Below, one piece after another: positions 18,159 through 28,000 of a stretch of DNA of 64,000 bases; the first letter of the stretch is position 1; every line of letters starts with the position of its first letter. The DNA is taken from contig NZ_MLBF01000012.1 in the NCBI RefSeq assembly GCF_001936615.1, positions 1 through 64,000 of the forward strand. Reading direction: 5' to 3'. The position numbers and the translations under genes were made by a program. The notes under the pieces are model-generated. The model was not told the DNA's origin and did no database searches. It was given only the letters and a program-made list of their open reading frames with translations. Origin of the DNA: Desulfosporosinus metallidurans. Lineage in GTDB: Bacteria > Bacillota > Desulfitobacteriia > Desulfitobacteriales > Desulfitobacteriaceae.

Positions 18159-19311
18159 TATTAATACCCCTTCCTCTATTTATCTGCCAAGTTCGAATCA
18201 ACTGATCGACCGCGTCTTCCAGCATAGAAGCCGCATTATGCATAGCCTCTTCTAGGCTCATCGGACGAGAAACGATACATTGAACAGAATCTATACCATG
18301 CTGATAGACAGCAGTGTAACCAGGCCCAAGACTTCCCGTCATGGCAACAATGGGCAAGCCATATCTCTTTGCCAGCTCAGCCACCGCAATCGGCGCCTTA
18401 CCGAGGACTGTTTGACCGTTTATTTCCCCCTCACCGGTGATAACTAAATCGATTCCGCCGCTGGCGAAAACTTGATCTAAACCAATTAACCCCAGTACTA
18501 AAGCACTTCCTTTAACTAACCTTGCGCCAAGGAAACCAAGTAAACCAGCGCCTAACCCCCCTGCAGCTCCGGCCCCCGGGATTTCTGCAATGTTTCGTCC
18601 TGTAGTTTGGTAAAGCAAAGTTCCCAGATGCTGAAGAAGATGATCTAAGTGATTAACCTGTTCCGGTGTCGCCCCTTTTTGGGGACCAAATACCGCCGAG
18701 GCCCCGTGTGGGCCGCACAAAGGAGAATCCACATCACAAGCCCCGATAATCTCGACCTCGGCCAAGCGCGGATCCAAACCTGATAGATCAATCTCACTCA
18801 CATACTCTAGATTGCCAACATTAGTCTCCACTATTTGCCGTTCACTGTCCAGAAAACGAATTCCCAGGGCAGACGCCATCCCTACCCCACCGTCATTGGT
18901 GGCACTGCCCCCTAATCCAACCACAATCCTACGGCAACCCGAATCCACCAATTTTAATATCAATTCCCCCACTCCATAACTAGTTGTTTGTTCTGGGTTT
19001 CGCTGTTCAGGCCCAACAAGCGGCAAACCACAAGCGGAGGCCACCTCAATTAACCCTGTTTCACCGTCATCCAATATTCCGCATACCGCCTTAACAGTCT
19101 GGCCGATCGGTCCAACTACTTGAACTTCTATCAGATTGCCACCGGCCGCGGCTATCACCGTTTTTACCAAACCCTCTCCACCATCGGCGATCGGAAACTT
19201 TTGTACTACAGCATCCGGAAATATTCCTTTTACTCCTCTTTCAATACAGAGGGACGCTTCGATCGCGCTGAGGCTCCCTTTGAATGAATCCGGAGCAGCC
19301 ACAAACCGCAT
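18142..19311 (-). CDS. Glycerate 2-kinase (GarK/GlxK family)
   Basis: A 389-residue type I glycerate kinase. Visible are the N-terminal APDSFKGSLSAIEA, FPIADGGEGL, VGLGGSATNDGGVGMASALG, GACDVDSPLCGPHGASAVFG and the late ITGEGEINGQT. It phosphorylates glycerate to 2-phosphoglycerate, delivering it to lower glycolysis; relatives sit in glucarate/galactarate operons under CdaR, matching the regulator upstream. ATG 19311 follows GGGGG. It is the first gene after the regulator and overlaps the next gene. In this operon the kinase suggests that demethylation ends in glycerate. Confidence 0.92.
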   Translation of the reverse strand: MRFVAAPDSFKGSLSAIEASLCIERGVKGIFPDAVVQKFPIADGGEGLVKTVIAAAGGNLIEVQVVGPIGQTVKAVCGILDDGETGLIEVASACGLPLVGPEQRNPEQTTSYGVGELILKLVDSGCRRIVVGLGGSATNDGGVGMASALGIRFLDSERQIVETNVGNLEYVSEIDLSGLDPRLAEVEIIGACDVDSPLCGPHGASAVFGPQKGATPEQVNHLDHLLQHLGTLLYQTTGRNIAEIPGAGAAGGLGAGLLGFLGARLVKGSALVLGLIGLDQVFASGGIDLVITGEGEINGQTVLGKAPIAVAELAKRYGLPIVAMTGSLGPGYTAVYQHGIDSVQCIVSRPMSLEEAMHNAASMLEDAVDQLIRTWQINRGRGINSERLS

Positions 19312-19448
19312 GTTTTAACCCCCAATTTGCTGATCAATTTACTTTAGGCCAAATATCAGAATCAATTGTTTTCTCTGATTAATAATTCGCGATTGTTGTT
19401 CTCTTTGCCTTTGAAGCATTTTCTGAACTTTAAGCCTAAAGTCAAAAA

Positions 19449-19473
19449 AAAATTGTGCAATATGCACAATTTT
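19449..19473 (-). terminator. Terminator of the cdaR-like gene
   Basis: A perfect 11-bp stem, AAAATTGTGCA/TGCACAATTTT, with a 3-base loop, and eight T after it on the minus strand. It separates the regulator from the glycerate kinase gene, so the structural genes probably have their own promoter in 19312-19448. Confidence 0.8.
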
Positions 19474-19526
19474 CTGAACCATTCCTAACAATTAACTTTC
19501 TTTGACCGTAATAATGACGTACTCAT

Positions 19527-20747
19527 CTAACTTAAATATCTCCAAGCCATTATTGCTAATTTAAGTTTAATTGCCTGGTCAAATGATGTTGCCGGTTTAT
19601 ATCCAGTCAACTTTTCTATCTTCTCCAGGCGAAACAGGATCGTATTGCGGTGCAAAAATAGAGCATGGGCAGTTTGGGTGAGACTAAGGTTGTTCTCAAA
19701 TAACGCCTCCAACGTTTGAAATATCTCTTCTCGCTGGTTAGCGAACCGTTCTGTTAAGAAGGTACCCATCACAGCATGGATGTAATCTTCTAACACTTGT
19801 TTGGGCGCAGCAGTTAACAGATTTTCCAGAGGCATTTCTTCAGACCAGAAAATATGCCCGCCACTTCGCAGAGAGCGGCCGATGGAGATCGCTTCTACAG
19901 CTTCCCGCAAAGAGTTTGAATACCCACTATAATGCTGATACAAGCGTCCCACCCCTACGGTAGTGGTAATCCCAACATCATGTTGGATAGCGCGTTGGAC
20001 TTTTTCAATAATTGATTCAGCTTCTTTTTTACTTTGATTCCGATCCGATCCGGCAAAGTCTTTAAAAACGACGATTTTGCTCCCCCCTGCATGGGTCAGG
20101 ATCTCTTTGCCACCAAAACCCTTCGTGCGAGCTGCAGACTGGAGTATTTCCTCCTTAAACAACTGAACAGCCAGTTCATCCGGCGGTAAGTTATGTATGG
20201 AAGATCTAGTTTTTAAATTCTCATTAAAGTCGTCGATATCAAACACTATGGCGTATCGGGGGACGCTGAGATCGAAACCTAAAACCGATGCTCTGGTTAA
20301 AAATATTTCTTCACTTACCTCAATATCACCGTTGCACAGATCGCCAAGAAACCGTTCTTTGGCTCTCAATTCTAAGTTTAGTTGCTCCTTTAACTGCAAC
20401 TGATCCAACATCAACTCGACCGAAGTTCGTACTAACTTGGCGCTGACACCGATCTCCTCCGGCAACCCGGTAATACCGACCACCCCAACAATTTGGCCTT
20501 TAAAGATAATTGGCAGATTAATGCCCGGTTTACCACCTGACGAAGGGTCAATGTCATTGGTAAAAACCTCAATCGTCCGGCCACTTTGGATAACCTGCGC
20601 TGCCCATCGATGAAATGAACCCAAACGGTCCAAATCCCTACAAGCAATGATGATGGCCTGTTCATTCATAATGTTAATGTTTTTGCCGATGATTTGTACC
20701 ATCTTATCTACAATTGGCTGAACTAAGTCATGTGTGAGTACTAACAC
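19527..20747 (-). CDS. CdaR-family sugar-diacid transcriptional regulator
   Basis: A 406-residue regulator of the CdaR/PucR type. The N-terminal sugar-diacid recognition domain (residues 1-135: IGKNINIMNEQAIIIACRDL, GKPGINLPIIFKGQIVGVVG) is followed by a GGDEF-like middle part and a C-terminal helix-turn-helix (LSLTQTAHALFLHRNTILFR, then EKLTG). CdaR activates glucarate, galactarate and glycerate genes. GTG 20747 follows AGGAGGTTACAGT. It heads the corrinoid/glycerate kinase operon in the same orientation and is the likely activator responding to the substrate acid or glycerate. Confidence 0.9.
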   Translation of the reverse strand: MLVLTHDLVQPIVDKMVQIIGKNINIMNEQAIIIACRDLDRLGSFHRWAAQVIQSGRTIEVFTNDIDPSSGGKPGINLPIIFKGQIVGVVGITGLPEEIGVSAKLVRTSVELMLDQLQLKEQLNLELRAKERFLGDLCNGDIEVSEEIFLTRASVLGFDLSVPRYAIVFDIDDFNENLKTRSSIHNLPPDELAVQLFKEEILQSAARTKGFGGKEILTHAGGSKIVVFKDFAGSDRNQSKKEAESIIEKVQRAIQHDVGITTTVGVGRLYQHYSGYSNSLREAVEAISIGRSLRSGGHIFWSEEMPLENLLTAAPKQVLEDYIHAVMGTFLTERFANQREEIFQTLEALFENNLSLTQTAHALFLHRNTILFRLEKIEKLTGYKPATSFDQAIKLKLAIMAWRYLS

Positions 20748-20967
20748 ACTGTAACCTCCTTGTAAGATAGATATAGGGTTAAGGTTACAAAACCAACCCG
20801 AACGTTCCTTGATAACTTACTCCCTGTAAGATTTAATGTAACACCATGCAGTCCAAACCTGACCATGTGAGTGCGCGAATCTCCCGAGCTTTCATTTGAA
20901 TGAAAGAGCTCAAATCCTCCGTATTTAAAATATCTTATCAGCCCCCTTAACTAGATGCAAGAAATGT

Positions 20968-21038
20968 GATTGGTCTGGGGCACCACTAACTCTCGCAATC
21001 GCTTGTAGGAGTTAGTAACATTGGTGCGCCACCAAATC
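20968..21038. other. Imperfect long hairpin in an intergenic stretch
   Basis: The arms GATTGGT...GGCACCACTAACTC and GAGTTAGTAAC...GGTGCGCCACCAAATC pair imperfectly around a 15-base loop. The rest of 20748-21240 holds no recognisable gene. It may be a decayed terminator or a mobile-element end. Confidence 0.3.
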
Positions 21039-21274
21039 TAAGCTACTGGAAAAATACTTTAACAGTGATAACCACTCCCAAAGGTGTAATCCAGAAATGG
21101 TCTACCTTAAAAAATGGAAATTGATCATAATCCGCGTTACTAATGTCATCTTTCACCCTGGGAAAGGTGGCTCTTTATTCGCTCTTTTTCGAATATTGTA
21201 GAACTTTGGTAAAACTGAAGTATTGAGCCCCAAAAAGTTGTATAATGAGGACTGTCGATTGTGAAACTCAACGA

Positions 21275-21407
21275 CCCTGTACTGAAGTACAGGGGTTATT
21301 ATTGCGACTGGGAAGTCGCGATTACGGCTAAAGCCGTTTAAAAAATGCGGGACTAGAAGTCCTTTTAAAGACTTAAGTCTTCTGAAAGACCTATTGCTGA
21401 AAGCAAT
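21275..21407. repeat. Array of six short hairpins downstream of tnpA
   Basis: Six consecutive hairpins: CCCTGTAC-TGAA-GTACAGGG (21275-21294), GCGACT-GGGA-AGTCGC (21304-21319), ACGGC-TAAA-GCCGT (21324-21337), GGACT-AGA-AGTCC (21350-21362), AAGAC-TTAA-GTCTT (21368-21381) and ATTGCT-GAA-AGCAAT (21393-21407). Stems differ in sequence while the loops stay small and purine-rich. The stretch resembles the structured RNA zone of IS200/IS605 elements. Confidence 0.75.
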
Positions 21408-21471
21408 CTTAAGCCGGTGACTGAAACTCACTCCTCACTCATCCTCTATTTTAAATATCTATTTTAAATAT

Positions 21472-21894
21472 CTATTTTACACCGTTCTTGTATTGATCTT
21501 CTATGTACGCCTTAATTGTTTCTTCTGTTACTGACCTCACAGTTGCACAAAAATAGCCTACTGCCCATAAATGCTGTCCCCAATATTTTTTCTTAATTTC
21601 TGGAAACTCATTTTGTAGTAGCTTCGACGATCTTCCTTTGAGATATTGCACTATTTTACTAGGTGCTATATTCATCGGACACGATATTAGCATGTGAACA
21701 TGATCTTTGCCTATACTACCTTGAACTATTGTCACACCTATTGTTTCACATCCCTGACGGAGCAGTTCTCTCAATCGTTGACCTGTCACTTGTGCAGTAT
21801 TTTATATCGGTATTTTGTCACCCACACCTACGTGATACTTTATATCATATACTGTGTGGCTTCCTTTTTTGTAATCTACTATAGTAGCGGTCAC
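21472..21894 (-). pseudogene. tnpA: IS200/IS605 TnpA transposase, frameshifted
   Basis: Y1 (HUH) transposase in three frames. From GTG 21894 the first frame reads KKGSHTVYDIKYHV, a second gives VWVTKYRYKIL, and the third gives TGQRLRELLRQGCETIGVTI with the HUH motif DHVHML and the C-terminal helix ETIKAYIEDQ carrying the catalytic Tyr. Normal TnpA is one frame of about 135-150 residues. Two shifts between about 21800 and 21825 inactivate it. The last 105 codons remain open. Confidence 0.85.
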
Positions 21895-22011
21895 CTCTTA
21901 TATATAGTTTTAGCTGACCGCTACTACTTGGTCTACGCTAGAAGCTGTCCCGACTGAAGTCGGGGGCATTAACCCAAGCGCATTGAAAATTAGCTAAATA
22001 AAGATCAAGAA

Positions 22012-22055
22012 CCCTCCCGTAGCCGTCAATTGTTTCGGTAACGGGAGGGCTTTTT
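22012..22055 (+). terminator. Intrinsic terminator, copy B of a repeated element
   Basis: Stem CCCTCCCGT/ACGGGAGGG followed by CTTTTT on the plus strand; near-identical to 11998-12040 including its loop. It lies between the IS200 remnant and the convergent glucan synthase gene, with no intact plus-strand gene upstream. Confidence 0.7.
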
Positions 22056-22099
22056 GTTGTCTCCGAGATAAGTTTGACAATGGGGCACAACAGTGGCGT

Positions 22100-25000
22100 C
22101 TATAAAACCAACCTCACAACATGGTCGAGACCATCCTCGGTCAAGCTTATGTAGGGCTCAGAAAGTTCTAACTCCCGTCCATCAAGTTCTAACCTACTTC
22201 CTCCGGTGCTCTTATGCAAGTGGTTTTGAACCTGGATCTGATACGTTGTCTGCTTAAATCGATAGATCATAGAATACTCTCCCCAAGCTTTAGGAATACA
22301 CGGTATCAAATACAGGCGTTCCCCTCGCCGCTGTAATCCTAAAATCCACTCTACCCCCGCTTGATACATCCACCCTGCTGCTCCTGTGTACCATGTCCAT
22401 CCTCCCCTGCCGATATTTGGTTCAGTTGAGTAAACATCAGCAGCGATAACATAGGGTTCCACTTTATAACGCAAGACTTCGCTTGGCGTCAGGGCATGAT
22501 TAATGGGATTAATCATTTGGAAGAGTTCCCACGCCTTATCCCCTTCTCCTAATTTAGCCCAAGCAATAATACTCCAGATAACACCATGGGTATATTGTCC
22601 ACCATTTTCTCGCACGCCCGGAGGATAACCTTGGATATAGCCCGGACTAGGATCCGTCTTCTCAAAAGGTGGGGTCAAGAGACGTACTAAGGAATACTCT
22701 CGGTTCACCAGTTCTCGATCCACCGCCATCATGGCCAGTTTCGCTTTTTCAGAGGGCGCCGCCCCAGAAATCACAGACCATGCTTGAGCAATAGCATCAA
22801 TCTGGCATTCCTGATTTTCCGCTGAACCCAGCGACTGTCCGTTGTCAAAATATGCCCTGCGGTACCATTGTCCGTCCCAAGCCTTTTCATTGAGATTGCC
22901 GGCTAATTCTTCAGCAACTTGGCGATATCTCAGAGCTATATCGCCGGCCTTCCAGCGTTCACACAGTTCAGAAAACCCTTCTAGGATCGTATATAAAAAC
23001 CAGCCTAGCCAGACACTTTCCCCTTTCCCTTCACGCCCGACCCTATTCATTCCATCGTTCCAGTCGCCCGTCCCCATTAAGGGCAGACCATGGGAACCAA
23101 AATGCAAAGAACGTTCGATCGCTCGCAGGCAATGTTCAAAGAGAGAGGCTCGTTCCGTCGATATCTTAGTTTCCGAATAACGTTCATCCTCATCTGGCCC
23201 CAAGGGGAGGTCTTCTAGAAAATACACTTCCTGAACTAAGAGTTCCTCGTCCTGAGTATGTTCCAGATAACGCAGCACGCTATAAGGTAACCATAACAAA
23301 TCATCGGAGAACTTCGTGCGAATCCCACGTTTTGTCTCTTCATGCCACCAGTGCTGGACATCCCCTTCCTTAAATTGATGCGCAGCATGGCGCAGGATTT
23401 GTTCTTTGGTCAGTTCTGGGGAAACATGCAGGAGTGCTAAACTATCTTGCAGCTGGTCTCTGAATCCATAAGCTCCTCCAGCTTGATAAAAAGCGGACCT
23501 AGCCCACATCCGGCAACTTAAGGTTTGATATAACAACCAGCCATTGAGCATCAGATCCATACTCTTATCCGGAGTAACCACCTGCACACCCTTAACGAGG
23601 TGTGCCCAAAAATTCTGGACCTCTTGAAACTTCTTAGCAACTGTCAACGGTTCTACATAGCTGGACGTGAGACCTGTCACTTCTTCACCTGAGCGGGCTT
23701 GTCCGAGAAGCACCAAGACCTGTTTTTCTTCCCCAGGGTCTAACGTTAGCGTCACTTGAATTGCCCCGCAGGAATTGTACATCATCCCACTAGAATTCGA
23801 CAAAGCGACCCTAGAAAGAGCTGCTGGTTTTTTCAACGACCCATGGCGCCCTAAAAATTCCATGCGATCCCCAGTCCAAGTCCGGTTCGGTTTTTCCCCC
23901 ACGGTTTGAACCCAAAGGAAAGCCTTCCTGTCAGGGAATACTTCTTGGTAGATGTTGCGAGCTAACAAAGCTCCCGACCCCTCATCGATCTCTGTGATGA
24001 TAAACGGTGCATTGACTTCTCTTTGCACCCCCAAAACCCACTCAACATAGTACGTAAGCGAAATTTGACGAGCCTCTTGGCCCAGATTTCTTAAAGTAAC
24101 CTGCCAGACCTTGAGGGAATCCTTCAAGGGAACAAACACTAACCCTGCTTGGAAAATCCCGTGACTGGTGTGCTCGAAGCGGCTGTACCCCCACCCATGA
24201 TAGACAGTATAGGGATCTTCCTCATGGATCGGGAAACAAGTCAGCGACCAAAACTCGCCACTATCTTCGTCACGAAGATAGCCTACTTCTCCAGGGAGAT
24301 CCATAACGGGATCATTGTTCCAGGGGGTTAGTTTATTCTCCCGACTGTTTTCTGCCCACGTATACCCTGCGCCTGATTCCGAAATCTGAGTCCCAAACGA
24401 CGGATTGGCTAAGATATTCGACCAAGGAACTGGAGTTAACTTATGGTCATTAAGGTAGATAGCGTACTCGTGTCCCCCAGCTACAAATCCCCCCAACCCA
24501 TTAAAGAACGCCAGGTCCTTGGCATAGTTGGGCGGGCCAATCCTCTCTGGAATCCAAGAACTCACTTTAGGAACGAAGACAGCTGGTAGATTACCTTCTA
24601 CTTTAGGGGCTGTCAGTTGTTTAGCCAAGTTTCCACCATCCGCTTTCAAGGAAATGCGCGCTACCGTGGAAAACAGTATTTTATCCTCAACGGGCATGCT
24701 ATTGGAAGAGCGAATAAAGACCCCCCCTGGCCGATCTAGAAAATCACGATCTGAACTAGCAAACACTAGGTGGCGCAGGGCTTCTGTTAGTGGCTGTTCG
24801 TAGCTCCCTGCAAAATCGTTGAGAATCAGCAAGTCAACTTTAAGCCCTCGCAGACGCCAATATTCATGGGCTAAAAGAACAGAACTCACTAAATCCAGAT
24901 TTTCCACTTCTGAGACATGGATGATCACCAACGGTATGTCCCCTGAGATACCATAGTTCCATAACGCCGATTGTCCCTTTCTGTTTTGCAGGATACTTTG

Positions 25001-28000
25001 CGCTCGCATCGTCCTCAAGGGGTTAAAGTAGAAAATCTGAGAAAGCATCCACTGATAAATGTCCGCTTGTCGAGTCGACAAGTTCAGATACCTCAGTTCA
25101 ATTCTGCTTCTGGTCCATGCTAATTCTAACGTATGATCTACTTGATGAGGGGAGGAAAGATGCTGTATCATCGTTAGCACCTTTTCTCTCGTCTCGGCAA
25201 CTCCTGTCACAAAGGTTAGACGAACTTTTTTACCGGGAGGGACTTCTACCCGCCTTCTCAGTGCAAGAATTGGGTCAAGTACTGAACCAAGCGTTCCCGA
25301 GAGCCGTTGGTTCTCCACCACCGCCTTCGGACGATCATAGAATTGCCCCCGCCCTAGAAAGCGCGCCCGATCTGTCTCATACTCTAAAACTCCCACAGTC
25401 TTCCCTTCAACACTCACCGAGTGAGCCAACCATGGAAAGTGTTCTTCTGGGGTCCGTCCCCTTCGATGGGCTAACAGAGCTTCCGGTTGATCGGAAAACT
25501 CCGTGTGTACAAAAAGTTTATTAAAAGCAGGGTGGGCATCATCCGCTGCTTGAGGCGCTAAAACAACTTCGGAATAACTCGTCACCTCCAACACATGAGC
25601 TTCCTGCCCTTGATTTGTAAAGGTAATCCGGCGAATTTCAGCATCCCATTCTGGAGAAACTGAAACTTCTGTAAGGGTGTGAATATCACCGTTCGTTCTA
25701 GTATACGTCACCTTCTCTAACGAGAAACTCATCTCATCACTGGCTGACCGATCATGGCAAGGTTGGTAGGTTGCCGACCAAATCTTATGTTCTGTAAGAT
25801 CATTAATATAGAAGAAACTTCCCCACGGATCCTTAGCTGGATTCTCTCGCCAACGAGATACGGCTAACTCTCCGAAGCGACTAAACCCGCTTCCGCTACT
25901 TGTCAGCATGACCACATAGCGACCATTGGAGAGAATTCTAGCTTCAGGCATGGGCGTATCCGCACTGTAAAAGCGTCGTTCGAACTCGTTCTCATCCTTA
26001 GCCCGAGGGGATCTTGGTGCCGTCCACTTCCAACGATTTAGAACCACGGGTTTTTGCGAGATTCGTTCCTGCAAGAGCAGTTCTATGGCCTGAATTCGTG
26101 AGTCCGCATGAAACCGACTACTCAAGGGGCGATCCATCAGGGAATGACTCAAGGCCACCAAACTCATTCCCTGATGATGAGCCATGAAGCTTTTAATCGA
26201 GACGTTTTGCTCAGTTTCAGGTAAGCGCTCCTTGGTGAAATCTAGGGCTTCGTAAAAACCATACTCCCCTCTAGCCCCTAACTTCTCGAGGACGTTCAAA
26301 TTTTTAAAGGCTGCTTTAAAATCGATCAAAGAGGCTAATACAGTGGCATACGGAGCGATAACCCGTTCATACCCTAACCCACGTTTGAGTCCTAAAAACG
26401 GCACTCCGAACGCCTGATATTGATAATTCATCTCAAAATCAAAGGCATAAAAACCTGACTCAGAAATCCCCCAAGGCAATCCTAGATTTGTGGCATATGA
26501 AATGTGTTTTTTCACAATGGACCTGTACGTTTCATCCCAGAGAGTATCCCTATAGCGGTTCATCAAGAGTAAAGGCATCAGATATTCAAACATCGTCCCA
26601 GTCCAGGATAACAAAGCGGTTTCCCGTCCTACCATAGTTAAGGTACGTCCTAAAGCAAACCAGTGTTCAGTCGGAAGCTGACCGAGCGCAATCCCCATAA
26701 AGCTTGCCTGCCTGGCTTCAGAAGCCATCAAATCATAGTATGAGTTGTCCCGCTGTTGACTGGAAACATTATATCCGATGGCCATGAACCTGATCTTTTC
26801 ATTATACAAGGGTCGAAAATCGGGTTCTATCGCCATCTTTTCTAGACGAGTTTGCAGAGTTTCGATCCTTGCTAAACATTTCGCAAGGGTTAAAAGGCCT
26901 TTTTCAAGGGCTTCCCTCCACTGCAAAGCAAACTCCCCACTCATTTCCCCGCTATGCTTCAAGCTTTCTCTAGTAATCTCAACGAGCTCCGGTAACGTTT
27001 GCGCTTCCTCCCAAAGTGACCCTAGTCTTGCCACTTGTTCCTGGGCACTGGCCACTTCGGAATTTCCCTGCGCAGTGAAGTCCTGCTTACCCATCTGTTC
27101 GATAAGCTCTAAGCTCGGGATCAATTCCTTCAGTTCCGTGATCGCCAGGTCCACTCTTTGCTGTATTAGGAACGGAAACTGCTCGACGTTCGCCTCTAAA
27201 AGTAGCCGATACCAGCTCATATAGCTTATCGACTGTTCTTGCAAGGCATCTTCAAGTTGTTGTTTCCAAGCCTTTAATTCCACACCTACCTTGTCGTCAT
27301 CCTGTTCCTCCTTGGTAATCCGATCTAACATGCCTAGGATCGTAGCTTGATCGACAAGTGGGTTAGTTCCCCATTCCTTAACCCCTTGTTTTACCGTGAG
27401 TAGGTAAGCCACCATATTGCCACTATCCACTGTGGACACATAGAGGGGCAAAAGCGGTTCTAGCGTGCATGTATCATACCAGTTATAAAAGTGTCCCTGC
27501 CAACGTTGCATCGCTTCGAGGGAATCCAGGGTATGTTCTAGGCGATCCATTAGTTCTGTCGTCGTTAAATAGCCCAGATCGCGAGCCACCATGGTCGATC
27601 CCAAGAGCAACCCTATATTAGTAGGAGAGGTCCGATGAGCGATACCCCGTGGTGGATCGACCTGTAGATTATCCGGCGGAAGCCAATTGTCCGCTTCCTG
27701 CACAACGTGTTCAAAGAAGCGCCAGGTATCATAAGCCAAGGCACGCACGTAGTTCCGCTCGTCCGGCATCATTTCTGTCTTTTTATCAAGTTGCGGTTTA
27801 CTGAGCCAATACGCCAAAAAGGGTCCAAACATCCATAGGGAACCAATTCCGAGACCTAATTTAGCCATATCACGCTCGGAAAATAAGGTTCCGAGTAATA
27901 AGAGTACAACGAAAAAATACCCTTTACTTAAGCGACAAATGAAAACGCCGACTGTTTTTGGGGTCTGTCGTTCGATATCGGCTGCCGTAACCCACTCCAA

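Larger units (their letters stand above)
21241..21966 (-). mobile_element. Degenerate IS200-type insertion element
   Basis: A decayed transposase gene (21472-21894) is flanked by hairpins. On the 5' side of tnpA is a perfect 12-bp inverted repeat TAGTAGCGGTCA/TGACCGCTACTA (21882-21893, 21915-21926) and a hairpin CCCGAC-TGAA-GTCGGG (21949-21964). On the 3' side is an array of six short hairpins. IS200/IS605 elements are recognised by subterminal hairpins, not terminal inverted repeats, so the exact ends are estimates. No tnpB is present. Confidence 0.7.

Noticed and set aside
24149-24331. Plus-strand open frames opposite the glucan synthase gene
   Set aside because: They are antisense shadows with no ribosome site or recognisable protein; the minus-strand gene is intact throughout.
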